64,000 nucleotides of DNA from Symsagittifera roscoffensis (GCF_963678635.1 NC_087065.1:9194267-9258266), one strand, 5' to 3'; positions 20,612 to 31,302 are shown, numbered from the stretch's first letter. Notes: generated by a model not told the origin, from the sequence alone. Numbers and translations are program-made.

Positions 20612-20880
20612 GTCCTCATCGGGTGTCGTCGTCTGTCAGTGAGCCCCCAGAATGTTGAGTGCGTCTCAAGATACAGTGCCATTGGTCATTTACATAAGTT
20701 TGCAACAGATTTAACTTTGTCTACAACCCAAAATTCACAACCATGCAAAATTGTCATATTATCGCTGAACAGCAATCCAAATCTGCATAAACTTGCACCC
20801 TGAATTCCCGCTTTCCAAGCTAATGATTTTTAAAAATTTTAGTAACAATAATTTTTAATTAAAATTTCTTTTCCGTGCCC

Positions 20881-21081
20881 TCAAAATTCATCTGAGTTCA
20901 CACTCAAGCCCCATTTTTTCCCCCGCTCACGACTCAAGAACCAATCCCTGATCGATATCGTAATCTGCCTTGCCAGTTCTTCTTCGTCATCGGAAATGAT
21001 TACAATCTCATCCGATGCCTTCAGCTGTTCGTAGGCCCGCATCCACTCCCTTTGCTCATGTCCTATCTCGCCCAGGAACAA
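20881..21081 (-). pseudogene. Module M12 with SUMO-interaction-like motif (unit T1)
   Basis: Carries REWMRAYEQLKASDEIVIISDDEEELARQI in two consecutive blocks, the second being the IVII core followed by SDDEEE. The N-terminal 20 residues present in T2 and T3 are lost through a deletion near 21060. Confidence 0.45.
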
Positions 21082-21678
21082 TCAATACTCTTTCTGATGC
21101 TTCTTCATGTGATCCTTCGTCACCGTGTACAAACAAGACGTCAACGTCGCTCGAAACCATGAGAAGAATCTTTTGCGACTCCACACGTGCCTCACCTCCT
21201 GGGTATAAAGAATACTTTGCACGGAGTCTCAAACAACTCAAGCCTCCGGTTGTAATCAATGGCATGCATTGATTCCGCTGTTGGTGCCCTCGAATCTCGA
21301 TAATTGTCACGTTTTCCTCAATCCACAGCAACGCCAGCATCAAGCTCACCACAAAAAAGGTAACCCGACTGACCGAATTTCTTCCACGTCCCATATCATG
21401 CAGAGGTTCGAATGCCACACTGTCCGGATACCACACTGTCTGTGCCAGCAGTGGCATGGGCATTCCCAATGTGTCACGTTGATACTCCGGAGGTTGCGCT
21501 CTCCCGAAGCTTCCAACCGAGGTTCAAACATAATCATTTTCTCATATGTCACGTCATTTTTTTCTATGGCTGGGGAACTACTCATCGCTCTCCCGACCGT
21601 GTTCTGTCTCTCGAAATCACTCGTGTTTTCGCTTTCTAAGCTCAAGAGTTCCTCCCCCCCCCCCCCGATCTCACTCAA
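21056..21678 (-). pseudogene. Module M11 (unit T1)
   Basis: Frames 21678-21346 (EELLSLESENTSDFERQNTVG, FEPRLEASGERNLRSINVTH) and 21469-21056 (VVSLMLALLWIEENV, a possible membrane-like segment). Shorter and more damaged than the T2 and T3 copies because of a deletion around 21060-21080 and a small loss near 21365. Confidence 0.45.
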
Positions 21679-21687
21679 TTTCTCTCT

Positions 21688-22365
21688 TTAATCCCTGGCA
21701 CTGCTTCCCAGGATCTTCTTCAACAGTCTATGTGAGTGGTGCGACATTCGAGCCAGGCGTACACACTTGGGTATCGAGAATGCTTTGTCAACTAATACCC
21801 TCTGACTGGATGCCTCCACCATCGCCATGTGTAATGGGCAGTGGCTTCCACACAGATTGGCCATTACCGATCCCACCAGAGATTTCGTATTCATTGGCAA
21901 ACTGTAGGCTTCACTTACGGGAAACCCCCTCTCCGCCTCAAGACCAATCTTCCATCCTCTGATGTGCTTCTGGACCATTTGTAACACTCCAAGCCATGAA
22001 TCCACACTTAACGCCGTCACCAATCGGAGCTCGGATTCTAGCATCTCCAGTGATTGCAAACTGTAAATCCTCGAGGAGAATCCCAATGCCGTCGCTATGT
22101 TCACAGTGGTGCTCGCATAGCATTCAGCCACTATCTGCACCTCACTCTTATCTTTCTCCGTGATGTCACCAAACCACGTGGCTAATTCCTCCTTCTGAAA
22201 AGATTGCATCCTGACGCAGGATCGTCCGTCACACGATTGCTCTCCACCTCCACACACTAGGTCCAGACAACTACCCGGTTCCATCTTCTTCACTAACTTA
22301 TCCAGCTTGATCGTTGTTTCCTCCGATTCCTTACGATGATGTAGGATTAGTTTTTGCAACCACAT
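21688..22365 (-). CDS. Module M10, 225-codon ORF (unit T1)
   Basis: A continuous frame from MWLQKLILHHRKE to HSHRLLKKILGSSARD. It has a short Cys-rich patch (CLDLVCGGGEQSCDGRSC), then WFGDITEKDKSEVQIVAECYAS and VMANLCGSHCPLHMAMVEASS. It is the best preserved ORF of the tail and almost identical in T2 and T3. I do not recognise a family. The frame may be one part of a longer polyprotein, as the upstream module ends in another frame just before it. Confidence 0.5.
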   Translation of the reverse strand: MWLQKLILHHRKESEETTIKLDKLVKKMEPGSCLDLVCGGGEQSCDGRSCVRMQSFQKEELATWFGDITEKDKSEVQIVAECYASTTVNIATALGFSSRIYSLQSLEMLESELRLVTALSVDSWLGVLQMVQKHIRGWKIGLEAERGFPVSEAYSLPMNTKSLVGSVMANLCGSHCPLHMAMVEASSQRVLVDKAFSIPKCVRLARMSHHSHRLLKKILGSSARD

Positions 22366-22497
22366 TCAGGTTCCCCAAGTCCTCATCCTTCTCTGGTGAC
22401 AGTCTCACTCGCTCTGTGACTTCTTCAATCAAACTCGCGTGGGGATGTGGGCACCAAGAGGGTCTCAGCAACTTCCAAACAGTCCCCAAATTCGTAA

Positions 22498-22850
22498 TCA
22501 CATGTCGTTTCCATTTCCTGTCTTTAGTTCCACCCTCTTTTTCGAGCGCGGCACGCTGATCACCTCTGGCATTTTCTCAAGTAACAGACCTAGGCTTGGC
22601 CTTTCCTCTTCAATCGGGTCAATTTCAATGATTTTCTCCGTCCAGAGTTTTAACAATTCCGCCACCTCAAAGTTCATATAGGCGTTTCCGGCCTCCGAAT
22701 CCAAGAAAGGGTTATAAGCTGTTCCCATCACTCCAGGCACATTTTGATACTCTCCCCTTTTTTTGTGGGCTTCGCATAGTCTTCTGCTCGGGCCAAGTTA
22801 CGATGTACGTCGTGCCCCTCCACGAATTTCTTGTTTTAGAACCTTCGTAT
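22498..22850 (-). pseudogene. Module M9 (unit T1)
   Basis: Frame 22740-22498 carries PGVMGTAYNPFLDSEAGNAY and NFEVAELLKLWTEKIIEID. An extra T in a poly-T near 22758 puts the upstream HRNLARAEDYAKP block out of frame, unlike T2 and T3. Confidence 0.45.
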
Positions 22851-23452
22851 TTATTCAAGCTTCCCATGGCTCTCTAGAGACTGCCTTGAGCTCTCTTCTT
22901 TTTCAATTCCAGTACTCTGGTATACGTTCAGGATAACAGTGGAGACTCTCCGCTCCATAGTTCTACTTCCCATCGCTTTTTGATGGCACATTTGAACAGT
23001 AGTGTCAGTAATCACTGACACGACCCACCTTAAGAAACAAGTGGCATCTTTTCTTCTCGCTAGGCTCAATCCCGAGTTGTATCTAGCAAAATGTTGCACC
23101 AGCATTTGGTACACCCGCAGATCCTTGTCTTCCAGTTTAAGTTTGTCGCAAGAGGTCAACGCCTCTAACGCCACTCCCGCAAAACTCCATTTGAACATCA
23201 ACTATCGTGCCGTTCTTACAAAAGGATTCGCCATTATGGCAATGCCGACGAGGGTGCTCTCATTGTATCTTCAAATTACTCAAGCAGCAGGTTTTTTGCA
23301 AGACCGCCCCAGCTGGTTTCCCAACTCTAGCTCGTTAACTTCGGCCTTCTGCTGAGTAGCCCAATGCCGTCGCTTGCGAGATACCCCGCAATCAAGCTTC
23401 TTCAGGCAACTCTCCAGTTCTTTCGTGGTCTCCAGAGCTATTCACCAAGGCA
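22851..23452 (-). pseudogene. Module M8 (unit T1)
   Basis: Frame 23201-22851 carries FKWSFAGVALEALTSCDKL, ARRKDATCFLRWVVSVITDT and ESSRQSLESHGKLE. The N-terminal block (RKRRHWATQQKAEVNELELG) lies in 23200-23360 with stops. Mostly helical; family unknown. Confidence 0.45.
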
Positions 23453-24160
23453 GCAGTTTTTTTCTAGTGATTTCTGTCAACTTTCCCGTAATTGGAATTC
23501 AAGTCTTCTGTTCAAATTAACTTCTAATTATCTTCTGAATTTCAGATGTCGCGAGAAACTTGAGCATGACATGGTCGATTCGAATTGTAACAGTCGCCTT
23601 TTCAAATCACATATGAGGTTTAAAAATATAGGCTCAAGAGTCAGGGACAATATCTCTTGTGTTTTTCTACCTCAAGCGGTCGTAACCAATTCGGTTCACT
23701 TGCGATATGAGACTAAAACCCGCGTTACAGCTTAAAGGCCACTACCAAAATACCCCCCCCCCCCACTCTAGAAAATAAGAACGCCCCCATACTCAGGTCT
23801 CAAAATACCTTAAATACGCGAACGCCGTAAAAACAGGGTCGGAACCTTATATGTAGTTAACTTTTGTTAGACAGTGGACCTTTGATCCATTTCATATGGA
23901 TCATCCTAAAAATTCTATCTAACTCAACATAACAATATAAAACACACTCAAGAAAGTTAAATTAGGTACTCAAATACCGAGATCACCTCTAGAACTGAGT
24001 AACTAAACTAAAAAGCAACTGTAGAATTGATTGGGTCATTAAGTTCAACTCGAGAAATTTGCAATAAGTAAGTTTGAACTCAAGAAACAAGTTATTGATC
24101 TGGACCATTGGGCAGCTTCAGCTGTCCACCTTTCCACCGAAGGCTCACTCTGGTCCACTC
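23453..24160. repeat. Tail module with poly-C tract (unit T2)
   Basis: Begins at the unit junction. Holds ATTTCAGATGTCGCGAGAAA at about 23540, a plus-strand acceptor-like site that recurs in every unit, and a poly-C run at 23752-23763. Copies of this module sit at 3.5, 19.6, 23.5 and 27.8 kb. No supported gene. Confidence 0.6.
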
Positions 24161-24164
24161 TAGA

Positions 24165-24482
24165 TTACTTCCTCTCCACTCGCGATCCTTTTCCGTCTTC
24201 TGCCAAGAATAAGACAGCCCTACTCTCGTTCGAATTATGAATTGGAAGTTGCAAATAGCAGTTTCCCGCTGCTATTTTTGACAACTTTCCCACGTTTGTA
24301 CTTCGAAATTGCTGATCTTGTTTTTCTGATATTTTCAGCTGTCGCGACAAACCTGAGCATGACATGCTCAATTCGAATTCTTGAAAACTGCATTTCACCC
24401 CAAAATCAAGACTGAATGTTTTCTCAAGGTCAAACTTCCAAGTTTGACCGACTGGCACATACTCCCCGGACTCAAGATCCAT
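24165..24482 (-). pseudogene. Tail ORF copy (unit T2)
   Basis: Starts DLESGEYVPVGQTWKFDLEK. A one-base insertion (TAGATTACTT, against TAGATACTT in T1) truncates the C-terminus at codon 105. Confidence 0.3.
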
Positions 24483-24716
24483 GTCCTCATCGGGTGTCGT
24501 CGTCTGTCAGTGAGCCCCCAGAATGTTGAGTGCGTCTCAAGATACAGTGCCATTGGTCATTTACATAAGTTTGCAACAGATTTAACTTTGTCTACAACCC
24601 AAAATTCACAACCATGCAAAATTGTCATATTATCGCTGAACAGCAATCCAAATCTGCCTAAACTTGCACCCTGAATTCCCGCTTTCCAAGCTAATGATTT
24701 TTAAAAAAACATTTTC

Positions 24717-24960
24717 TACCCCTTCAAAAAATTGTCATGCAGCTTTTTGATATATTTAGTAGATATAATATACTAGTCAAAAAAATTTTTTATTAGAATT
24801 TCTTTTCCGTGCCCTCAAAATTCATCTGTGTTCACACTCTACCCCTTCAAAAAATTGTCATGCAGCTTTTTGATATATTTAGTAGATATAATATACTAGT
24901 CACAAAAAATTTTTATTAGAATTTCTTTTCCGTGCCCTCAAAATTCATCTGTGTTCACAC
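24717..24960. repeat. 123-bp tandem duplication private to unit T2
   Basis: The block ACCCCTTCAAAAAATTGTCA followed by TGATATATTTAGTAGATATAATATACTAG occurs at about 24717 and again at about 24839. T3 has it once (near 29008) and T1 lacks it. Confidence 0.85.
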
Positions 24961-25152
24961 TCAAGCCCCATTTTCTTTCCCCCGCTCACGACTCAAGAAC
25001 CAATCCCTGATCGACATCATAATCTGCCTTGCCAGTTCTTCTTTGTCATCGGAACTGATTACGATCTCATCCGATGCCTTCAGCTGTTTGTAGGCCCGCA
25101 TCCACTCCCTTTGCTCTTGTAGCCTTTTCGCCTGATTCGGCAGACCCTTCAC
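24961..25152 (-). CDS. Module M12, 63-codon ORF with SUMO-interaction-like motif (unit T2)
   Basis: Starts KGLPNQAKRLQEQREWMRAY and contains DEIVISSDDKEELARQI. Identical to the T3 copy apart from the last residue. Probably the C-terminal part of a larger protein whose frame is broken upstream at about 25155. Confidence 0.45.
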   Translation of the reverse strand: MKGLPNQAKRLQEQREWMRAYKQLKASDEIVISSDDKEELARQIMMSIRDWFLSRERGKENGA

Positions 25153-25158
25153 TTTAAA

Positions 25159-25961
25159 TTACCTATTTAACCAAAAGGAATTGTGCAAACTCAGGCTCAC
25201 GTTCTTCGCCAAGTCCTCCTCGAATATCGATTCCCTCGCTTTGGTGTTATCTTGAGATACTCTACCAACTCTTTTCCAACCCGTGGTTATCGCATTGCGA
25301 TGGGTTAGCAAGGGTCTCATGAAAACTTCCGGACCTATCTCGGCCAGGAACTGTCGATACTCTTTCTGATGCTTCTTCATGTGATCCTTCGTCACCGTGT
25401 ACAAACAAGACGTCAACTTCGCTCGAAACCATGAGAAGAATCTTATGCGACTGCACACGTGCCTCACCTCCATGGGTATAGAGAATACTTTGCACGGAGT
25501 CTCAAACAACTCAAGCCTCCGGTTGTAATCAATGGCATGCATTGATTCCGCTGTTGGTGCCCTCGACTCTCGATATTTGTCACGTTTTCCTCGATCCACA
25601 GCAACGCCAGCATCGAGCTCACCACAAAAAAGGTGACCTTTTGCTGATGGTCGGGTAACCCGACTGACCGAATTTCTTCCACGTCCCATATCAAGCAGAG
25701 GTTCGAATGCTCCGGATACCACACTGTCTGTGCCAGGCAGTGGCATGGGCATTCCCAATGTGTCACGTTGATACTCCGGAGGTTGCGCTCTCCCGAAGCT
25801 TCCAACTGAGGTTCAAACATCATCATTTTCTCATGTGTCACGTCATTTTTTTCTATGGCTGGGGAACTATTCATCGCTCTCCCGACCGTGTTCTGTCTCT
25901 CGAAATCACTCGTGTTTTCGCTTTCTAAGCTCAAGAGTTCCTCCCCCCCCCCCGATCTCAC
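25159..25961 (-). pseudogene. Module M11 (unit T2)
   Basis: Two overlapping frames, 25961-25464 and 25758-25159, share the coding: the first reads LESENTSDFERQNTVGRAM to VSSMLALLWIEENVTNIES, the second continues LFETPCKVFSIPMEVRHVCSR, FFSWFRAKLTSCLY and YRQFLAEIGPEVF. The frame change after IESRG is shared by all copies including element A, so it is older than the duplications. Confidence 0.5.
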
Positions 25962-25974
25962 TCAATTTCTCTCT

Positions 25975-26652
25975 TTAATCCCTGGCACTGCTTCCCAGGA
26001 TCTTCTTCAACAGTCTATGTGAGTGGTGCGACATTCGAGCCAGGCGTACACACTTGGGTATCGAGAATGCTTTGTCAACTAATACCCTCTGACTGGATGC
26101 CTCCACCATCGCCATGTGTAATGGGCAGTGGCTTCCACACAGATTGGCCATTACCGATCCCACCAGAGATTTCGTATTCATTGGCAAACTGTAGGCTTCA
26201 CTTACGGGAAACCCCCTCTCCGCCTCAAGACCAATCTTCCATCCTCTGATGTGCTTCTGGACCATTTGTAACACTCCAAGCCATGAATCCACACTTAACG
26301 CCGTCACCAATCGGAGCTCGGATTCTAGCATCTCCAGTGATTGCAAACTGTAAATCCTCGAGGAGAATCCCAATGCCGTCGCTATGTTCACAGTGGTGCT
26401 CGCATAGCATTCAGCCACTATCTGCACCTCACTCTTATCTTTCTCCGTGATGTCACCAAACCACGTGGCTAATTCCTCCTTCTGAAAAGATTGCATCCTG
26501 ACGCAGGATCGTCCGTCACACGATTGCTCTCCACCTCCACACACTAGGTCCAGACAACTACCCGGTTCCATCTTCTTCACTAACTTATCCAGCTTGATCG
26601 TTGTTTCCTCCGATTCCTTACGATGAGGTAGGATTAGTTTTTGCAACCACAT
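25975..26652 (-). CDS. Module M10, 225-codon ORF (unit T2)
   Basis: Differs from the T1 copy by one residue near the start (ILPHRKE against ILHHRKE). Intact frame, unknown function. Confidence 0.5.
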   Translation of the reverse strand: MWLQKLILPHRKESEETTIKLDKLVKKMEPGSCLDLVCGGGEQSCDGRSCVRMQSFQKEELATWFGDITEKDKSEVQIVAECYASTTVNIATALGFSSRIYSLQSLEMLESELRLVTALSVDSWLGVLQMVQKHIRGWKIGLEAERGFPVSEAYSLPMNTKSLVGSVMANLCGSHCPLHMAMVEASSQRVLVDKAFSIPKCVRLARMSHHSHRLLKKILGSSARD

Positions 26653-26784
26653 TCAGGTTCCCCAAGTCCTCATCCTTCTCTGGTGACAGTCTCACTCGCT
26701 CTGTGACTTCTTCAATCAAACTCGCGTGGGGATGTGGGCACCAAGAGGGTCTCAGCAACTTCCAAACAGTCCCCAAATTCGTAA

Positions 26785-27108
26785 TCACATGTCGTTTCCA
26801 TTTCCTGTCTTTAGTTCCACCCTCTTTTTCGAGCGCGGCACGCTGATCACCTCTGGCATCTTCTCAAGTAACAGACCTAGGCTTGGCCTTTCCTCTTCAA
26901 TCGGGTCAATTTCAATGATTTTCTCCGTCCAGAGTTTTAACAATTCCGCCACCTCAAAGTTCATATAGGCGTTTCCGGCCTCCGAATCCAAGAAAGGGTT
27001 ATAAGCTGTTCCCATCACTCCAGGCACATTTTGATACTCTCCCCTTTTTGTGGGCTTCGCATAGTCTTCTGCTCGGGCCAAGTTACGATGTACGTCGTAC
27101 CCCTCCAC
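26785..27108 (-). CDS. Module M9, 107-codon ORF (unit T2)
   Basis: Reads EGYDVHRNLARAEDYAKPTK, GVMGTAYNPFLDSEAGNAY, NFEVAELLKLWTEKIIEID and ends KRVELKTGNGNDM. Intact here and in T3. Family unknown. Confidence 0.45.
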   Translation of the reverse strand: MEGYDVHRNLARAEDYAKPTKRGEYQNVPGVMGTAYNPFLDSEAGNAYMNFEVAELLKLWTEKIIEIDPIEEERPSLGLLLEKMPEVISVPRSKKRVELKTGNGNDM

Positions 27109-27135
27109 GAATTTCTTGTTTTAGAACCTTCGTAT

Positions 27136-27737
27136 TTATTCAAGCTTCCCATGGCTCTCTAGAGACTGCCTTGAGCTCTCTTCTTTTTCAATTCCAGTAC
27201 TCTGGTATACGTTCAGGATAACAGTGGAGACTCTCCGCTCCATAGTTCTACTTCCCATCGCTTTTTGATGGCACATTTGAACAGTAGTGTCAGTAATCAC
27301 TGACACGACCCACCTTAAGAAACAAGTGGCATCTTTTCTTCTCGCTAGGCTCAATCCCGAGTTGTCTCTAGCAATTTGTTGCACCAGCATTTGGTACACC
27401 CGCAGACCCTTGTCGCCCAGTTTAAGTTTGTCGCGTGAGGTCAACGCCTCTAACGCCACTCCCGCAAAACTCCATTTGAACATCAACTATCGTGCCGTTC
27501 TTACAAAAGGATTCGCCATTATGGCAATGCCGACGAGGGTGCTCTCATTGCATCTTCAAAGTACTCAAGCAGCAGGTTTTTTGCAAGACCGCCCCAGCTG
27601 GTTTCCCAACTCTAGCTCGTTAACTTCGGCCTTCTGCTGAGTAGCCCAATGCCGTCGCTTGCGGGATACCCCGCAATCAAGCTTCTTCAGGCAACTCTCC
27701 AGTTCTTTCGTGGTCTCCAGAGCTATTCACCAAGGCA
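27136..27737 (-). pseudogene. Module M8 (unit T2)
   Basis: Frame 27486-27136 matches the T1 copy; the start of the module (27490-27640) is shifted out of frame, near the ATTATGGCA site where T3 has ATCAATGGCA. Confidence 0.45.
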
Positions 27738-28383
27738 GCAGTTTTTTTCTAGTGATTTCTGTCAACTTTCCCGTAATTGGAATTCAAGTCTTCTGTTCAA
27801 ATTAACTTCTAATTATCTTCTGAATTTCAGATGTCGCGAGAAACTTGAGCATGACATGGTCGATTCGAATTGTAACAGTCGCCTTTTCAAATCACATATG
27901 AGGTTTAAAAATATAGGCTCAAGAGTCAGGGACAAATCTCTTGTGTTTTTCTACCTCAAGCGGTTGAAACCAATTCGGTTCACTTGCGATATGAGACTAA
28001 AACCCGCGTTACAGCTTAAAGGCCACTACCAAAATACCCCCCCCCCCCCCCCTCCCACTCTAGAAAAATAGAACGCCCCCAAACTCAGGTCTCAAAATAC
28101 CTAAAATACGCAAACGCTGTAAAAACAGGGTCGGAACCTTATATGTAGTTAATTTTTGTTAGACAGTGGACATTTGATCCATTTCAGATGGATCATCCTA
28201 AAAATTCTATCTAACTCAACATAACAATATAAAACACACTCAAGAAAGTTAAATTAGGTACTCAAATACCGAGATCACCTCTAGAACTGAGTAACTAAAC
28301 TAAAAAGCAACTGTAGAATTGATTGGGTCATTAAGTTCAACTTGAGAAATTTGCAATAAGTAAGTTTGAACTCAAGAAACAAG
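27738..28383. repeat. Tail module with poly-C tract (unit T3)
   Basis: Same content as 23453-24160. The C run near 28036-28055 is the longest of the four copies. Confidence 0.6.
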
Positions 28384-28773
28384 TTATTGATCTGGACCAT
28401 TGGGCAGCTTCAGCTGTCCACCTTTCCACCGAAGGCTCACTCTGGTCCACTCTAGATTACTTCCTCTCCACTCGCGATCCTTTTCCGTCTTCTGCCAAGA
28501 ATAAGACAGCCTACTCTCGTTCGAATTATGTATTGGAAGTTGCAAATAGCAGTTTCCCGCTGCTATTTTTGACAACTTTCCCACGTTTGTACTTCGAAAT
28601 TGCTGATCTTGTTTTTCTGATATTTTCAGCTGTCGCGACAAACCTGAGCATGACATGCTCAATTCGAATTCTTGAAAACTGCATTTCACCCCAAAATCAA
28701 GACTGAATGTTTTCTCAAGGTCAAACTTCCAAGTTGGACCGACTGGCACATACTCCCCGGACTCAAGATCCAT
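28384..28773 (-). CDS. Tail ORF, 129 codons (unit T3)
   Basis: Same start as the T1 and T2 copies (DLESGEYVPVGPTWKFDLEK). Two single-base indels make its middle differ from T1 (RLSYSWQKTEKDREWRGSN), which argues against selection on this frame. Confidence 0.25.
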   Translation of the reverse strand: MDLESGEYVPVGPTWKFDLEKTFSLDFGVKCSFQEFELSMSCSGLSRQLKISEKQDQQFRSTNVGKLSKIAAGNCYLQLPIHNSNESRLSYSWQKTEKDREWRGSNLEWTRVSLRWKGGQLKLPNGPDQ

Positions 28774-29128
28774 ATCCTCATCGGGTGTCGTCGTCTGTCA
28801 GTGAGCCCCCAGAATGTTGAGTGCGTCTCAAGATACAGTGCCATTGGTCATTTACATAAGTTTGCAACAGATTTAACTTTGTCTACAACCCAAAATTCAC
28901 AACCATGCAAAATTGTCATATTATCGCTGAACAGCAATCCAAATCTGCCTAAACTTGCACCCTGAATTCCCGCTTTCCAAGCTAATGATTTTTAAAAAAA
29001 ATTTTTCTACCCCTTCAAAAAATTGTCATGCAGCTTTTTGATATATTTAGTAGATATAATATACTAGTCACAAAAAATTTTTATTAGAATTTCTTTTCCG
29101 TGCCCTCAAAATTCATCTGTGTTCACAC
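28774..29128. repeat. Tail spacer (unit T3)
   Basis: AT-rich spacer including a single copy of the 123-bp block that is doubled in T2. No gene seen. Confidence 0.4.
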
Positions 29129-29320
29129 TCAAACCCCATTTTCTTTCCCCCGCTCACGACTCAAGAACCAATCCCTGATCGACATCATAATCTGCCTTGC
29201 CAGTTCTTCTTTGTCATCGGAACTGATTACGATCTCATCCGATGCCTTCAGCTGTTTGTAGGCCCGCATCCACTCCCTTTGCTCTTGTAGCCTTTTCGCC
29301 TGATTCGGCAGACCCTTCAC
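29129..29320 (-). CDS. Module M12, 63-codon ORF with SUMO-interaction-like motif (unit T3)
   Basis: Carries DEIVISSDDKEELARQI. This is the last coding block of the element before the non-coding tail. Confidence 0.45.
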   Translation of the reverse strand: MKGLPNQAKRLQEQREWMRAYKQLKASDEIVISSDDKEELARQIMMSIRDWFLSRERGKENGV

Positions 29321-29326
29321 TTTAAA

Positions 29327-30132
29327 TTACCTATTTAACCAAAAGGAATTGTGCAAACTCAGGCTCACGTTCTTCGCCAAGTCCTCCTCGAATATCGATT
29401 CCCTCGCTTTGGTGTTATCTTGAGATACTCTACCAACTCTTTTCCAACCCGTGGTTATCGCATTGCGATGGGTTAGCAAGGGTCTCATGAAAACTTCCGG
29501 CCCTATCTCGGCCAGGAACTGTCGATACTCTTTCTGATGCTTCTTCATGTGATCCTTCGTCACCGTGTACAAACAAGACGTCAACTTCGCTCGAAACCAT
29601 GAGAAGAATCTTATGCGACTGCACACGTGCCTCACCTCCATGGGTATAGAGAATACTTTGCACGGAGTCTCAAACAACTCAAGCCTCCGGTTGTAATCAA
29701 TGGCATGCATTGATTCCGCTGTTGGTGCCCTCGACTCTCGATATTTGTCACGTTTTCCTCGATCCACAGCAACGCCAGCATCGAGCTCACCACAAAAAAG
29801 GTGACCTTTTGCTGATGGTCGGGTAACCCGACTGACCGAATTTCTTCCACGTCCCATATCAAGCAGAGGTTCGAATGCTCCGGATACCACACTGTCTGTG
29901 CCAGGCAGTGGCATGGGCATTCCCAATGTGTCACGTTGATACTCCGGAGGTTGCGCTCTCCCGAAGCTTCCAACTGAGGTTCAAACATCATCATTTTCTC
30001 ATGTGTCACGTCATTTTTTTCTATGGCTGGGGAACTATTCATCGCTCTCCCGACCGTGTTCTGTCTCTCGAAATCACTCGTGTTTTCGCTTTCTAAGCTC
30101 AAGAGTTCCTCCCCCCCCCCGATCTCACTCAA
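29327..30132 (-). pseudogene. Module M11 (unit T3)
   Basis: Frames 30132-29632 (SEIGGGEELLSLESENTSDF, FEPQLEASGERNLRSINVTH) and 29926-29327 (FSIPMEVRHVCSRIRFFSWF, DNTKARESIFEEDLAKN). The layout is the same as in T2. The poly-G/C stretch near 30110 varies in length between units and shifts the start of the frame. Confidence 0.5.
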
Positions 30133-30141
30133 TTTCTCTCT

Positions 30142-30813
30142 TTAATCCCTGGCACTGCTTCCCAGGATCTTCTTCAACAGTCTATGTGAGTGGTGCGACA
30201 TTCGAGCCAGGCGTACACACTTGGGTATCGAGAATGCTTTGTCAACTAATACCCTCTGACTGGATGCCTCCACCATCGCCATGTGTAATGGGCAGTGGCT
30301 TCCACACAGATTGGCCATTACCGATCCCACCAGAGATTTCGTATTCATTGGCAAACTGTAGGCTTCACTTACGGGAAACCCCCTCTCCGCCTCAAGATCA
30401 ATCTTCCATCCTCTGATGTGCTTCTGGACCATTTGTAACACTCCAGGCCATGATTCCACAATTAACGCCGTCACCAATCGATGTTCGGATTCTAGCATCT
30501 CCAGTGATTGCAAGCTGTACATCCTCGAGGAGAATCCCAATGCCGTCGCTATGTTCACAGTGGTGCTCGCATAGCATTCAGCCACTATCTGCACCTCACT
30601 CTTATCTTTCTCCGTGATGTCACCAAACCACGTGGCTAGTTCCTCCTTCTGAAAAGATTGTATCCTGACGCAGGATCGTCCGTCACACGAATGCTTTCCA
30701 CCTCCACACACTAGGTCCAGACAACTACCCGGTTCCATCTTCTTCACTAACTTATCCAGCTTGATCGTTGTTTCCTCCGATTCCTTTCGATGAGGTAGGA
30801 TTAGTTTTTGCAA
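30142..30813 (-). CDS. Module M10, 223-codon ORF (unit T3)
   Basis: Intact frame, about ten residues different from T1 and T2 (for example GGGKHSCDGRSC, ALIVESWPGVL). T1 and T2 are closer to each other than to T3, so T3 is probably the older copy. Family unknown. Confidence 0.5.
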   Translation of the reverse strand: MQKLILPHRKESEETTIKLDKLVKKMEPGSCLDLVCGGGKHSCDGRSCVRIQSFQKEELATWFGDITEKDKSEVQIVAECYASTTVNIATALGFSSRMYSLQSLEMLESEHRLVTALIVESWPGVLQMVQKHIRGWKIDLEAERGFPVSEAYSLPMNTKSLVGSVMANLCGSHCPLHMAMVEASSQRVLVDKAFSIPKCVRLARMSHHSHRLLKKILGSSARD

Positions 30814-30955
30814 CCACGTTCAGGTTCCCCAAGTCCTCATCCTTCTCTGGTGACAGTCTCACTCGCTCTGTGACTTCTTCAATCAAACTCGCGTGGGGAT
30901 GTGGGCACCAAGAGGGTCTCAGCAACTTCCAAACAGTCCCCAAATTCGTAATCAC
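30752..30955 (-). pseudogene. Linker between M9 and M10 (unit T3)
   Basis: A 67-codon frame with IEEVTERVRLSPEKDEDLGN leads up to and overlaps the start of M10 in a different frame. It suggests M9 and M10 were once continuous or overlapping reading frames. Confidence 0.35.
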
Positions 30956-31275
30956 ATGTCGTTTCCTTTTCCCGTCTTTAGCTCCACCCTCTTGTTCGAG
31001 CGCGGCACGCTGATCACCTCTGGCATTTTCTCAAGTAACAGACCTAGGCTTGGCCTTTCCTCTTCAATCGGGTCAATTTCAATGATTTTCTCCGTCCAGA
31101 GTTTTAACAATTCCGCCACCTCAAAGTTCATACAGGCGTTTCCGGCCTCCGAATCCAAGAAAGGGTTATAAGCTGTTCCCATCACTCCAGGCACATTTTG
31201 ATACTCTCCCCTTTTTGTGGGCTTCGCATAGTCTTCTGCTCGGGCCAAGTTACGATGTACGTCGTGCCCCTCCAC
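30952..31275 (-). CDS. Module M9, 107-codon ORF (unit T3)
   Basis: Intact; reads EGHDVHRNLARAEDYAKPTK to NKRVELKTGKGNDM. The same block also starts a chimeric ORF at 35042 and part of one at 42078. Confidence 0.45.
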   Translation of the reverse strand: MEGHDVHRNLARAEDYAKPTKRGEYQNVPGVMGTAYNPFLDSEAGNACMNFEVAELLKLWTEKIIEIDPIEEERPSLGLLLEKMPEVISVPRSNKRVELKTGKGNDM

Positions 31276-31302
31276 GAATTTCTTGTTTTAGAACCTTCGT
31301 AT

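Noticed and set aside
20510-20803. Plus-strand 97-codon gene in each tail unit
   Set aside because: It is kept in all units, but so is the opposite-strand frame, and the sequences are too similar to tell selection from recent duplication. Not listed as a gene.
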